This document shows positions 50,111 through 59,011 of a stretch of DNA of 64,000 nucleotides, in pieces (positions within the stretch are counted from its first letter, which is position 1; every line of letters starts with the position of its first letter). Location: assembly GCF_000179235.2 (NCBI RefSeq), contig NZ_CP039373.1:899860-963859 (forward strand), read 5' to 3'. Under the pieces are notes generated by a model. That model was not told the origin of the DNA, searched no databases, and saw nothing but the letters and a program-made list of their open reading frames with translations. This DNA comes from Synechococcus sp. CB0101. Its GTDB lineage: Bacteria > Cyanobacteriota > Cyanobacteriia > PCC-6307 > Cyanobiaceae. The position numbers and the translations under genes are program-made.

Positions 50111-50479
50111 CAGACGGCACGCTTAGAAATAGCTATGCCCACAGCGATAGAACGACAATCGGGAGTCAGACAGCTCAAAGTCACGACAGAACGAGCAAGG
50201 TTGTGCGTGAGTGTGAAAGGTGCAAGTGCAAGGCCAACGAGCGCAGAGGAGCACAAAGCCAGTCCAGGTGAGAGCTGGAGCTGCTTTGGATGACTCAGAA
50301 TCCAGAGCCGGTGCAAAAATTGCTGGCAAGTGGGATTCAAGTTGCCTGCAGGGCTTAAACCAGAAATCCGGCGACAGACGCCCAAAGCAAGAACCCGTCA
50401 GCGATGCCGCAAAGCATGAAGATCAATAAGCTAGGTTAGACAAGTCATAAAGACGAGACTGCTCAGTCTGCCCACCAAG
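50111..50479. other. Gene-free stretch between manC and TPR gene
   Basis: About 370 bases between divergent genes that must hold both promoters. No conserved element is recognised. Confidence 0.4.
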
Positions 50480-51187
50480 ATGGAGCTTATAGATTACTAC
50501 AGGTGGTGCCTTAGGCAACTCGAGCTGAAGCAGTGGGAAGCGGCAGAAGGGCGCTTACTCTGGCTCCGACATCAGCTGGGTCCAACAGACCAAGACATTG
50601 CTGATGCTCTGGCCTATGCGCTACTCATGCAGGGTGCATACGAACAATGCATAGCAGTACTAACTCCTGTTCTCTATAGCCCCAAGCGGAGCTTCTGGAT
50701 CCATCACAAATATGCAGATGCAAAACGGGGACTGCATCAACTCAGGGATGCCGTCAAGCATTACCAGCAGGCCGTCTTGGATGGATCAACAAGCCACCTG
50801 ACCATTCGCAATCTTCTAGAAGTGTTATTCGCCTTAGATCCCCGAGAAGCGATCGAAGAGCTGGGGAGATGGCAGGAACCGCTCCAAGATGAACACATTC
50901 AAGGCGTCACGAGCGCTGCCATGGCCGTGCCTGGACTCGACATCGCCCGATGGTTACAAGAGCGCGGCTTAGCCAACAGTGCCATCCAGCGCAGGCTCAT
51001 CGAAGCAGATGTTCTGACCCTTAACATGAGAGGCCTCGAAGAGATATCAGCATCTGCAAAAGCTCATGCAATGTCAGAAATCGAACACCATGATGAACAT
51101 CAAGATGGCGAGCAACAACGCTGGCTTGATGCTATACACCATCGTCTGAAACGATTGGCCGTGTTGGTTGATCAACCGAGTGATTGA
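50480..51187 (+). CDS. TPR-like protein, unknown function
   Basis: A 235-residue helical protein with tetratricopeptide-like repeats: LELKQWEAAEGRLLWLRHQL, ADALAYALLMQGAYEQCIAV and LHQLRDAVKHYQQAVLDG. The C-terminal third is charged (EHHDEHQDGEQQRW). TPR proteins occur at several places in this glycan cluster, so a scaffold role for glycosyltransferases is possible. Its end overlaps the convergent glycosyltransferase gene by 16 bases. Confidence 0.65.
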   Translation: MELIDYYRWCLRQLELKQWEAAEGRLLWLRHQLGPTDQDIADALAYALLMQGAYEQCIAVLTPVLYSPKRSFWIHHKYADAKRGLHQLRDAVKHYQQAVLDGSTSHLTIRNLLEVLFALDPREAIEELGRWQEPLQDEHIQGVTSAAMAVPGLDIARWLQERGLANSAIQRRLIEADVLTLNMRGLEEISASAKAHAMSEIEHHDEHQDGEQQRWLDAIHHRLKRLAVLVDQPSD

Positions 51188-52341
51188 AGCACTGGAGAGC
51201 TCGTATTCAATAGCTCACGACGCGTCGGCTTGAGCAATAGAGTACCTAAGCGTTGACGCACGACCGGCGCGAGACGCTCAAAGCTCAACCGTTCACGAAC
51301 AGCAACGGCCCCACGGGCAGCAAGGCGGGCGCCAACCTGTGGATCAGACGCCAGATCACGCATCCAAGCTGCTGCCGCGTTGAGATCAGGGTCTGCCCAC
51401 AACCAACCTCGACGGTAATCACCAGAAGTGTGCTCTATCGGAATCAGCTGCCATGGAATCAAGGCAGCACTTCCTTGTGGCATGAATTCGAGATTGCCTG
51501 AATAAGCCGTGGCCATCACCGGCAGGCCGATGGCCATCGCATCTGCCAACACCAATCCGAAGCCTTCACTACGATGCAAACTAACCAGGACATCGGCACT
51601 GAGCAATAGCTCATCCAAATCATCGGAACTAAGCAACTGATGTTGCCAATGAATCCGGGGATCATCTGCCGTCTTGGCCATTAACTGGTTGCAGGCGGCG
51701 GGGAACTGCTCGGCGCTACTGGTTTTAATCAAGAGTTCTACCGGCGGAAGGTGAGATGAGCCCGGAGGGAAGGCCTTCCAGAAGGCTTCAATCACACCAT
51801 CTGGATTCTTGCGTTCCGTGGTGCTCCAGAAATCAAACAAACAGAGAAATCGAAATGCCCGGCCAGCCTGGGGACGACGATCACGACGTCGGTCTTGTAA
51901 CACCTGCAAGCGAGGCCAATCAGGGTAGTGGGGCACACTGACCACAGGAATTGGGCTGCGTTGTGCCAGCGCTTGCGCCGTGAATGGACTCGGGCACCAG
52001 ATTTCATCGTAGGAGGACAAGAACGATTCCCAGCCTTCAGGAAACGCTTCAAGCTCCCACGCCCAGTAACCGATCCGGAGCGGAGCCGTGAGGTCTGCGG
52101 CGTGCAGCAAACACGGGTCGGCCTGCAGCAGATTGGGATTGGTATGAACCAGATCAATCTGCACGGGCAGTGATTGGTGTTGGCTGCACGGCGCCGACTG
52201 AATGGCTGGATGGCTAGCCAAAGGCAAATCGTGACATGCGACGTTGCAGCCAACCTCACGCAGGAGCCTGACTGTGGCCGCAGCCCCACCTGCCAGACCA
52301 AAGGAGGCACGGTGGTGCCCCCAAACGCGCAGGTTGATCAA
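51172..52341 (-). CDS. GT4-like glycosyltransferase
   Basis: A 389-residue GT-B-fold enzyme. The N-terminal part has GAAATVRLLREVG, an IGYWAWELEAFPEGW segment and the DEIWCPSPFTAQAL loop. The C-terminal Rossmann domain has the donor-binding HRSEGFGLVLADAMAIGLPV (EX7E-type) motif, as in family 4 retaining enzymes. A TTG start at 52341 is assumed because no ATG/GTG is close. It belongs to the surface glycan cluster; donor and acceptor are unknown. Confidence 0.85.
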   Translation of the reverse strand: MINLRVWGHHRASFGLAGGAAATVRLLREVGCNVACHDLPLASHPAIQSAPCSQHQSLPVQIDLVHTNPNLLQADPCLLHAADLTAPLRIGYWAWELEAFPEGWESFLSSYDEIWCPSPFTAQALAQRSPIPVVSVPHYPDWPRLQVLQDRRRDRRPQAGRAFRFLCLFDFWSTTERKNPDGVIEAFWKAFPPGSSHLPPVELLIKTSSAEQFPAACNQLMAKTADDPRIHWQHQLLSSDDLDELLLSADVLVSLHRSEGFGLVLADAMAIGLPVMATAYSGNLEFMPQGSAALIPWQLIPIEHTSGDYRRGWLWADPDLNAAAAWMRDLASDPQVGARLAARGAVAVRERLSFERLAPVVRQRLGTLLLKPTRRELLNTSSPVLQSLG

Positions 52342-52365
52342 AACTGTGTCATGCCCTCAGCCGCT

Positions 52366-53319
52366 TCAGACGAATTCAATGCCACCCTGATTGAAGGGTG
52401 TGCCTCCAGAGATAATCTCAATGACACCCCCTTTCTTGGTGGCGATCGTCAGCTCATCAGTACCAATACCGGTAACCCGCTGTGGACTGGTTTCAAGGAT
52501 GATGTCATCGCGAGCCGTATCAAAATCGTCAATGATAATCTTGGTACGCTTCTTAGAGCGTCGAATCGCGCGCCTGGCGATAATTAGATCATCCTCACCA
52601 TTGGCGCCAGCGTTCCCGCCAGAACCATCCATCGTCAGCTTGACTTTGGCTTTTGAAATGACCGAATCCGCAACAAATACGTCATCTCCACCGCCTCCGA
52701 TGATGACGTCCTTGCCCTTGGAGAGAACAACACCATCATTGAATTCCGTGCCGAGCAGGTAGTCATTGCCCCGAGACAGCTCTATAAATGTATTAAGCGC
52801 CGGCACGTCAGCCTGAAGCGACGCTGATGCGAGCGCGTTCGAAGCCAGGCTTGCCGCGGAGAGGCCTGCAGCAAAGATGCGCGGGAAGACTGGGGGCAGC
52901 TTCTCCGGTAGCACCAGCTCAGTAGCCAGACCACCCTCAAGGGAGATGGAGAGACCATTCGCTGATTTCCCGCGGATCACCAAGCCACCAACCTGAAGAG
53001 AGTTACCCTGCTCATCAACACCAACACGGATCTGAACACCGGTTGTTGCCAATGTTGAGCTCGCTTTTGTAGCTACAAAAGCGAGCTCAACCTTGGCCGT
53101 TGCAATGGCAATAAAAAGATTTTGCGGCAATCCATCAAATTGAGGATCCAGAAGAACATTCACAGGCGCCGTGCCCGTATTCGGATCAGTAATTGCAGCG
53201 GTGCCTGAGGAAAGGCCAGTAAAGACAATAGTCGTACCGCCAGGCGGCTGAGGTAACGAATCTTCAACTGTGATTTGACGCACAGTTGTATCGACAAAAT
53301 CGGGAGGCGCGAAGGACAT
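52366..53319 (-). CDS. RTX-like (haemolysin-type calcium-binding) secreted protein
   Basis: A 317-residue protein. The N-terminal 170 residues are a beta-rich, Thr/Val-rich region. Around residues 180-215 is a degenerate run of glycine/aspartate nonapeptides (RGNDYLLGTEFNDGVVL, GKDVIIGGGGDDVFV) of the RTX type that bind calcium and favour type I secretion. The C-terminus (FDTARDDIILETSPQRVTGI) resembles other cyanobacterial RTX proteins. It has no signal peptide, consistent with type I export. It may coat the cell surface. Confidence 0.78.
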   Translation of the reverse strand: MSFAPPDFVDTTVRQITVEDSLPQPPGGTTIVFTGLSSGTAAITDPNTGTAPVNVLLDPQFDGLPQNLFIAIATAKVELAFVATKASSTLATTGVQIRVGVDEQGNSLQVGGLVIRGKSANGLSISLEGGLATELVLPEKLPPVFPRIFAAGLSAASLASNALASASLQADVPALNTFIELSRGNDYLLGTEFNDGVVLSKGKDVIIGGGGDDVFVADSVISKAKVKLTMDGSGGNAGANGEDDLIIARRAIRRSKKRTKIIIDDFDTARDDIILETSPQRVTGIGTDELTIATKKGGVIEIISGGTPFNQGGIEFV

Positions 53320-53544
53320 CTGACAAATCCAAGTTTCCGCACTTTAACGAGATGCACTTATCCCAACCATTGCCAATCGCTGCTTGCATACGCCTATGCA
53401 CTGATTGAGTATTAAAGTGTTCATTCCACAACAGGCCAGCCGACACTCAGGCCAACAGTGAAGGCATTCGCTGCGAGGTTCCGCGCTACATCCAACCAAA
53501 GCGCTCGTTACCCCGTCGTCTGAGCACCTGCAGCAGTTGAGCGA

Positions 53545-55026
53545 TCACAGGGCTGACAAGGCCGAGGGTTCCAGATCAATCGGCCACTCCAGAGGACCCG
53601 CATAGAGCAGGTCTTGAAGGATTGGCGGGGTGGCTGCACCCAGGCAACGGCGCTGGCGCTGGTTGGCGCTGGCGAGCAGGCTGGCGCTGTAGGGCGGCTG
53701 GTAACCGGGATTCATCAGTTCGATCAACTCCGAACCCCTCGGCATCAGCAACAAGTTCGCCATCGCGCCGCCGTGCGCCATCACCACCCGCTCGGTGCAC
53801 TCCAAGGCACGGAGCTGCTGAGCCACGCTGCGGCCGAGGCTCGGGCTTTGGAGGCCAAGCTTGGGTAAGGCGAGTAACCAGCGCTGGTGTTGCAGTAGGG
53901 GGCGGCGCTGTTCCGGTGATCGCGAAAGAAACACACCCATGCCACGGGTGTCTGCCTGAGGAAGCCGCTCGCTGATGGCGCCCCAAAACCTTCGCAACCA
54001 ATGAAGGCTGCGCACACCCGGACGGCCAAACGAGGAGGTGTAGGTGGGCACCAACAGCTCACACGCCTGCAGGTGGGGATGTCGGTGGGCACACAGTTGT
54101 CGATCGGCGGGAATGCCTAAATGGTGAAGGGCCTCGCGGATCCAAGGCGTTGAACCGCCGTTATGCCAGAGCCGCAAGCCTGGGTAGTGGGCACTCAATT
54201 GCTGCCAGGCGCGCCCCAGCCGCGGCATCAACTCAAGCTGTGCGTGGTAGTACAACTCTGCGGAGAGGTCCGCCACCGCCAACACCGGGCCCTCGAACTG
54301 AAGCGCTGAAGCGGGCCGGTGATGGGGGTGGGCCATCAAGGCCAAAACCTGCAACTGATGTTGCGCCTCAACGCGGCAATCGGGCCAATGCCACGGGTAG
54401 CGGCGCACGAGGGCCGGGATGAGGCGACCATCGGCCTGGGCAACCGCCACACCATGGGTCTGGCCCAGCTGCACATGGCGTTCAATCCAGATGCGGCCGT
54501 GCTCGAGGGCATGAATCTGCAGATCGGGCTCCTCCGGTAGCGGATTCGCCGCTAAGGCAGAGGAGCAGGGCTGGCAATGCAAGCCAGCGCAGTGACGCTG
54601 CGGCCAAGGGGGCTGATGTGGCTGGGGCACCGCTAGGGCATGGGCCCCCGCCGCAAGGCCCTGGCGCGCATAGAGATCCGCCAACTGCTGATCGAGTTGT
54701 GGATCAGAGCCGCAGGCCCAGGCCCGCTCGAGGAGCTGCAACGACCGCCCCGGTGCATGGTCGAGGCAGAGCGCAGCCCAACCGCGCAACACCTGGCCCA
54801 ACAAGCTGATCTCTGCCTCGCCGGGGACACCAGCCTGCAGCTGCGCAAGCAGGCGCAGCACCAGGCTGCGCTGCTCAGCGAGGGGGTCTTGGGGTAAGGC
54901 CTGATGAGCTGCCTCGATGTAGGCGAGGCAACGGTGGCTCTGCAGCAACTGCTCGCGCCAGATGCCAAGGGCATGGTGGGGCTTGCCGCGGTCGAGCAGT
55001 GGCCATGCCTCGGATATTGCACTCAC
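53545..55026 (-). CDS. GT61/DUF563-like glycosyltransferase with helical N-terminal region
   Basis: A 493-residue protein. Residues 1-150 are helical and TPR-like (HHALGIWREQLL; ARQGLAAGAHALAV). The C-terminal half is a GT61-type domain: VLVPTYTSSFGRPG-like segment, FLSRSPEQRRPLL and the diagnostic VVMAHGGAMANLLLMPRGSE then LIELMNP. The GTG start at 55026 overlaps the upstream gene's stop by four bases (GTGA), which decides the start. Coupled translation with the GT2 gene suggests that they act on the same glycan. Confidence 0.85.
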   Translation of the reverse strand: MSAISEAWPLLDRGKPHHALGIWREQLLQSHRCLAYIEAAHQALPQDPLAEQRSLVLRLLAQLQAGVPGEAEISLLGQVLRGWAALCLDHAPGRSLQLLERAWACGSDPQLDQQLADLYARQGLAAGAHALAVPQPHQPPWPQRHCAGLHCQPCSSALAANPLPEEPDLQIHALEHGRIWIERHVQLGQTHGVAVAQADGRLIPALVRRYPWHWPDCRVEAQHQLQVLALMAHPHHRPASALQFEGPVLAVADLSAELYYHAQLELMPRLGRAWQQLSAHYPGLRLWHNGGSTPWIREALHHLGIPADRQLCAHRHPHLQACELLVPTYTSSFGRPGVRSLHWLRRFWGAISERLPQADTRGMGVFLSRSPEQRRPLLQHQRWLLALPKLGLQSPSLGRSVAQQLRALECTERVVMAHGGAMANLLLMPRGSELIELMNPGYQPPYSASLLASANQRQRRCLGAATPPILQDLLYAGPLEWPIDLEPSALSAL

Positions 55027-56048
55027 AGCGGTTGGAGCAACAACTCCCGGGCCTGGCGCCAAAAGGAGCTTTCACAGAAGCTGGTGCGATCGAAGCCGAT
55101 GCCATCGCGCAGGCAACTGCGGCTGATGTGTTCGAGGAAATGCACAGGTCGCTGCACCAGGGGTAAGGGGCAGCTGAGGCGGGCGCGCCTCAGCGTTTGC
55201 AAAGCAAGGAGCTGATCACCACTGCACCAAGCCCGCCAAGCCCCCCAGGTGAGGGTGCCGTAGCGGATCTGATCAGCCCAGGGCTGGGGCTGATCGATCA
55301 AGTGGCGATCCACCACAGCGGCAAGGCCATCGATCACGGCGCTGGTGTGGGCACTGGCGGCCGATGGATGCACGCGATAACGCACCAAGGGCTCCTTCAG
55401 CCACTGGCCGAGATGCCCTGCAGCCGCCAAGCGGAGCATTAAATCCACATCCTCGGCGTGGCTGAGGCTCTCATCGAAGCCGCCCACAGCAAGCAGGGCG
55501 TCTCGACGCAGAGTCCAGGCGCTGGGCAGCACAGCCTTGTGGGTGAGGGCGGAGCGCAGATCAAACGCTGCTCCATCGCGCCAAGGTTCAACGGTGCTTA
55601 GGGATTGCCCACTGGGGCACACCCGAAGCCACCCTCCGTGCACATGACTCAGTTGCGGATTGGCCCGCAGGTGGTGCAGTGGTGCCTGCAAACGGCGGGG
55701 AAGGGCCGCATCGTCGGCATCGAGCAGGGCAATGATGGGCGCCTTGGTGGTGCGGATGGCAAGGTTGCGCGCCGCTGCAACTCCGATTCCTGGGGTGCGC
55801 AGAAGGATGCATTGCTGCGCGGGCCAGTGTGCGGTGAGGCGGCGAAGAAGATGCCCACCCTGATCCGTGGATCCGTCATCTACGGCGATCAATTGCCAAC
55901 GAAGATCCTGAGACGCGTTCACCAGCGCGAGCAGGCTCTCCGCTAACCAGCGCTGCGCATTGCGAAAGGGAAGAACAACCGCAAGATCACAGGATTCAGG
56001 TAACAATGGATGGGTGGATGGTGAGCAGAAGCGATGGGCAAGCGCCAA
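55023..56048 (-). CDS. GT2 family glycosyltransferase
   Basis: A 341-residue inverting GT-A enzyme: LAVVLPFRNAQRWLAESLLA, IAVDDGSTDQGG, GVAAARNLAI, ALLDADDAALPRRL (DxD metal site) and the HAEDVDLMLRLA acceptor segment. The start is uncertain; TTG 56048 gives the longest form, which overlaps the divergent TPR gene by 15 bases. It is translationally coupled with the GT61 gene. Confidence 0.88.
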   Translation of the reverse strand: MALAHRFCSPSTHPLLPESCDLAVVLPFRNAQRWLAESLLALVNASQDLRWQLIAVDDGSTDQGGHLLRRLTAHWPAQQCILLRTPGIGVAAARNLAIRTTKAPIIALLDADDAALPRRLQAPLHHLRANPQLSHVHGGWLRVCPSGQSLSTVEPWRDGAAFDLRSALTHKAVLPSAWTLRRDALLAVGGFDESLSHAEDVDLMLRLAAAGHLGQWLKEPLVRYRVHPSAASAHTSAVIDGLAAVVDRHLIDQPQPWADQIRYGTLTWGAWRAWCSGDQLLALQTLRRARLSCPLPLVQRPVHFLEHISRSCLRDGIGFDRTSFCESSFWRQARELLLQPL

Positions 56049-57074
56049 GCCAAACAGCGCAGCAAGAAAAGCAAGGATGCAACCCCAGCAGAGCCGGCGT
56101 GTTCAGCAGCTGTTTCCAAGCCTGATGCCCAATGCGGGTCAAACGCTGAAGCACGCAACACCTTGATTCACCGTTATCTAGAGATGGCGGAAGATTTGAA
56201 TCAACGCGGTGCCATGGAGATGGCGGTTCCGTTCTACCGCCAGGTGATTGCGTTGCTGATGGGGCCCGAGAACGTCAGCCTCCCAGCCGCTGTTGTGCAG
56301 GCCGAAGACCAGCCCTCGGTCATCGCGGAAGCGGTTGTGCGCGAGACGGGGTTGAGCGGGGAGCTGGAAGCAACCCAGGCGAGCACTAGCGATGAGGCGC
56401 CGGCGGAGCTGAACCGCCAGTTGGAAGCCATCGTGGCGCAGTTGCAGCCCAACACCAGTGCCGAAGCGGCGGCAGCCCTGGCTGAGCTGAGCGAACGCTG
56501 GGGCCAGCCGAACGATGCTCTGCTCGCCGCTCAGGCCAAGGCGGCGCTGCTGCAAGGCGAGCTCGAGGTTGCCCTGGAGCACTTCGAGCAAGCCCTCGAG
56601 CTCAATCCCCACAGCGTGCACCACCGGCTCAATGCCGCCTCAGCCCATCTGGCCAGTGGCTGCCATCAAGTGTGTTTGACCCTGCTGGAGCCGCTCGTGG
56701 GGCAACAGGCCGTGATGAACGAGCTGGGTGTGTTGGGCAGTTTCCGCAATAACTGGATCCTGGCTCAGCTGGCAGACCAGAACATTGAAGCCGCCAGCGA
56801 AGCACTGGCACAATGGCTGGGTGATCAACCTGGAAGCGTGAATCTGCAGGTCTGGATTCAGCAGGCAGAGCTGTTGCGAGCTGATCAACAGCTGGAAGCG
56901 GCGCAACAACTGCTGAAGACGCTGGCGGATGGGGTCGACGCCGAACAACGCCGCTCCGTTCTGCCGCGACTGGCGGAGCTGCTGGATGAACGAGGAGAGC
57001 ACCGCGAAGCGGCCTTGTTGTATCGAGAACTGCTCAGACCGGAGCTGGAGACAAGCAACCCAATCCCTGCATAG
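56034..57074 (+). CDS. TPR protein, unknown function
   Basis: A 346-residue helical protein. A lysine-rich start (MGKRQAKQRSKKSKDA) precedes TPR-like helices: MAEDLNQRGAMEMAVPFYRQ, AAQAKAALLQGELEVALEHF and LADQNIEAASEALAQWL, with a closing LLDERGEHREAALLYRELL. It is upstream of and co-directional with the large TPR-GT2 gene. A scaffold or chain-length role is inference. Confidence 0.72.
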   Translation: MGKRQAKQRSKKSKDATPAEPACSAAVSKPDAQCGSNAEARNTLIHRYLEMAEDLNQRGAMEMAVPFYRQVIALLMGPENVSLPAAVVQAEDQPSVIAEAVVRETGLSGELEATQASTSDEAPAELNRQLEAIVAQLQPNTSAEAAAALAELSERWGQPNDALLAAQAKAALLQGELEVALEHFEQALELNPHSVHHRLNAASAHLASGCHQVCLTLLEPLVGQQAVMNELGVLGSFRNNWILAQLADQNIEAASEALAQWLGDQPGSVNLQVWIQQAELLRADQQLEAAQQLLKTLADGVDAEQRRSVLPRLAELLDERGEHREAALLYRELLRPELETSNPIPA

Positions 57075-57148
57075 CCGTATTCAGTTTATGCATGGCCGAG
57101 GCCCTTTGGGTGCAGTTTTTGTTAGATCATTAGGACTGGAGAAGCTGT

Positions 57149-59011
57149 GTGCAAAACGCTTCATGGGCACAGCTTTACAGCACAGCTGATGCACTCGTTC
57201 AGGTGGGGCAATGGGATCAAGCCCTGCCTCTCTTGGAGCAGGTTTGTTCCATCAAACACGACCATGCCAGCGCGCATCACCTGTTGGGTAAATACTTTGC
57301 AGCATGCGGTCAACTGGATCGGGCTGAGCAGCATCAAACCCTTAGTTGCCAATTCGATCCCCAGCTCGGCTGGAACTGGTTCGCCTTAGCGGAGCTCTTG
57401 CTTGAGCTCAAGCGCTATGAAAAAGCCTGGGCCTGTTTCAGGCGTGCCCGGGAAGCTCTACCGGAAGAGCACTGGATTGCAGACCATGACGCTGCACTGC
57501 AGCTGACACACCTGTTGGGCGGAGAGCCGCTGGAACGCGGGGGCTCAGCTGGCAGCTACAAGCTGTGGTGTGCCGCATTGGAGCCGCGCTTGCCGTTGAG
57601 CAGCCGGCGGCTGGCACAGCCGTGGTGGTTGGAGCCGCCTGATTCGATGCCGCAACAAGGCTGGATTGTGCTGATGCATCGGGCAGCGAAGCTGCGCGCT
57701 GGTGGCCTGCAGGCCATCGAGCAATGGTTGGAGCAGTGCCCTGCCGATGCCCAACCCGATCTGATCTATTGCGATGAAGATCGGCTGATCGAACACGAGC
57801 GACGCGATCCCTGGTTCAAGCCGGGGTGGTGCTGGGAGAGCTACTGGGCGATGCCCTGGCTTGAGTCGTTGTCAGCCTGGCGCGTGAGCTGGCTGCGGTT
57901 GAAGCAACTGCCGCTGCCACCGCTGGAGCCAGAGGAACAACAGCAGTGGATCTGGCGGGCCTTGGAGCAGCGCCCCTGCCCAGGCATGGTGCCCCAGGTG
58001 CTGGTGCATCGCTTGGATCAAGCCTGCGAGGCAACGGCTGAACAGGTGAACGCCCTAAAGGCTCATCTGCAGCGGATGGGGGAGGGAGACGTTCGCGTTG
58101 GCGCCTCCGATCAAGTGAAAGGTGGCCTGAGCTTGCAGTGGCCGACACCCACCGAACAGCGCTGCCGCATCGTGATCCCCACGCGCAACCAAGCGCCGCT
58201 GCTCGCAGCTTGCCTCCAAAGCCTGGAGACCACTCTCAAAGGCGGGGCTGTGGGCTGGGAGATCGTGGTGATCGACAACGGATCCACCGAGGCTGATCTC
58301 GAGGCTTTGTTGAAGCAATGGCAGGGGAAGCTGGGGGAGCGCTTCAGCGTGGTGCGTGATGCGCGTGCGTTCAACTGGAGCCTTCTGAACCACCGCGGCG
58401 TGGTGCACAACAGCGCAACTGATCAACAACCGGAGCTGTTGCTCTTTCTCAACAACGACATCGAGGCGATCGAGGCTGGCTGGCTGGAGGCCATGGCCTC
58501 CCAAGCCTGCCGCGAGAGCATCGGCTGCGTGGGCGCCAATCTGCTCTATCCCGATGGCAGCCTGCAACACGGTGGCGTGGTGGTGGGACTGCACGGGGGC
58601 GCTGATCACGCCTATCGCGGCTTACCGCACAGGCATCGCGTGCACCGCGGTCGCAGTCAGTTGTTGAGCAACTGGGGGGCCGTGACCGGGGCTTGCCTGA
58701 TGGTGCGCCGCAGTCTTTACGAGCAGGCGGGGGGATTTGATCCGGCGCTACCGGTTGAATTCAATGACGTGGATTTCTGCCTGCGGCTCGGGCAGGCGGG
58801 CTATCGGCATGTGATTCCACCGGAAGCGGTGCTGATCCACAAGGAAAGCCAAAGCCGCGATTGCCGCAACAGCCCAACAGAACAGAGCGCACTGCGGCTG
58901 ATGCGAGCGCGCTGGGGAACACGGCTTTCCACCTGTAGGCCCTGGTGGCCTGAAGCGAGTGATCCAACCCAGGCGGATGGCCGCGCCCGCGAGTGGGCTT
59001 TAGCTGGATGA
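57149..59011 (+). CDS. TPR/GT2 glycosyltransferase fusion
   Basis: A 620-residue protein from GTG 57149 with GGAG eight bases before. Residues 1-120 are TPR repeats (VGQWDQALPLLEQVCSI; ACGQLDRAEQHQTLSCQFD). Residues 180-330 form an extra region with a LIYCDEDRLIE motif like that of rhamnosyl/rhamnan-type GT2 proteins. Residues 335-600 are a full GT2 domain: CRIVIPTRNQAPLLAACLQS, VVIDNGSTEADL, LLFLNNDIEAIEAGWLEAM and the FNDVDFCLRLGQAGYR acceptor motif. It ends 12 bases inside the convergent GT4 gene. Confidence 0.87.
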   Translation: MQNASWAQLYSTADALVQVGQWDQALPLLEQVCSIKHDHASAHHLLGKYFAACGQLDRAEQHQTLSCQFDPQLGWNWFALAELLLELKRYEKAWACFRRAREALPEEHWIADHDAALQLTHLLGGEPLERGGSAGSYKLWCAALEPRLPLSSRRLAQPWWLEPPDSMPQQGWIVLMHRAAKLRAGGLQAIEQWLEQCPADAQPDLIYCDEDRLIEHERRDPWFKPGWCWESYWAMPWLESLSAWRVSWLRLKQLPLPPLEPEEQQQWIWRALEQRPCPGMVPQVLVHRLDQACEATAEQVNALKAHLQRMGEGDVRVGASDQVKGGLSLQWPTPTEQRCRIVIPTRNQAPLLAACLQSLETTLKGGAVGWEIVVIDNGSTEADLEALLKQWQGKLGERFSVVRDARAFNWSLLNHRGVVHNSATDQQPELLLFLNNDIEAIEAGWLEAMASQACRESIGCVGANLLYPDGSLQHGGVVVGLHGGADHAYRGLPHRHRVHRGRSQLLSNWGAVTGACLMVRRSLYEQAGGFDPALPVEFNDVDFCLRLGQAGYRHVIPPEAVLIHKESQSRDCRNSPTEQSALRLMRARWGTRLSTCRPWWPEASDPTQADGRAREWALAG

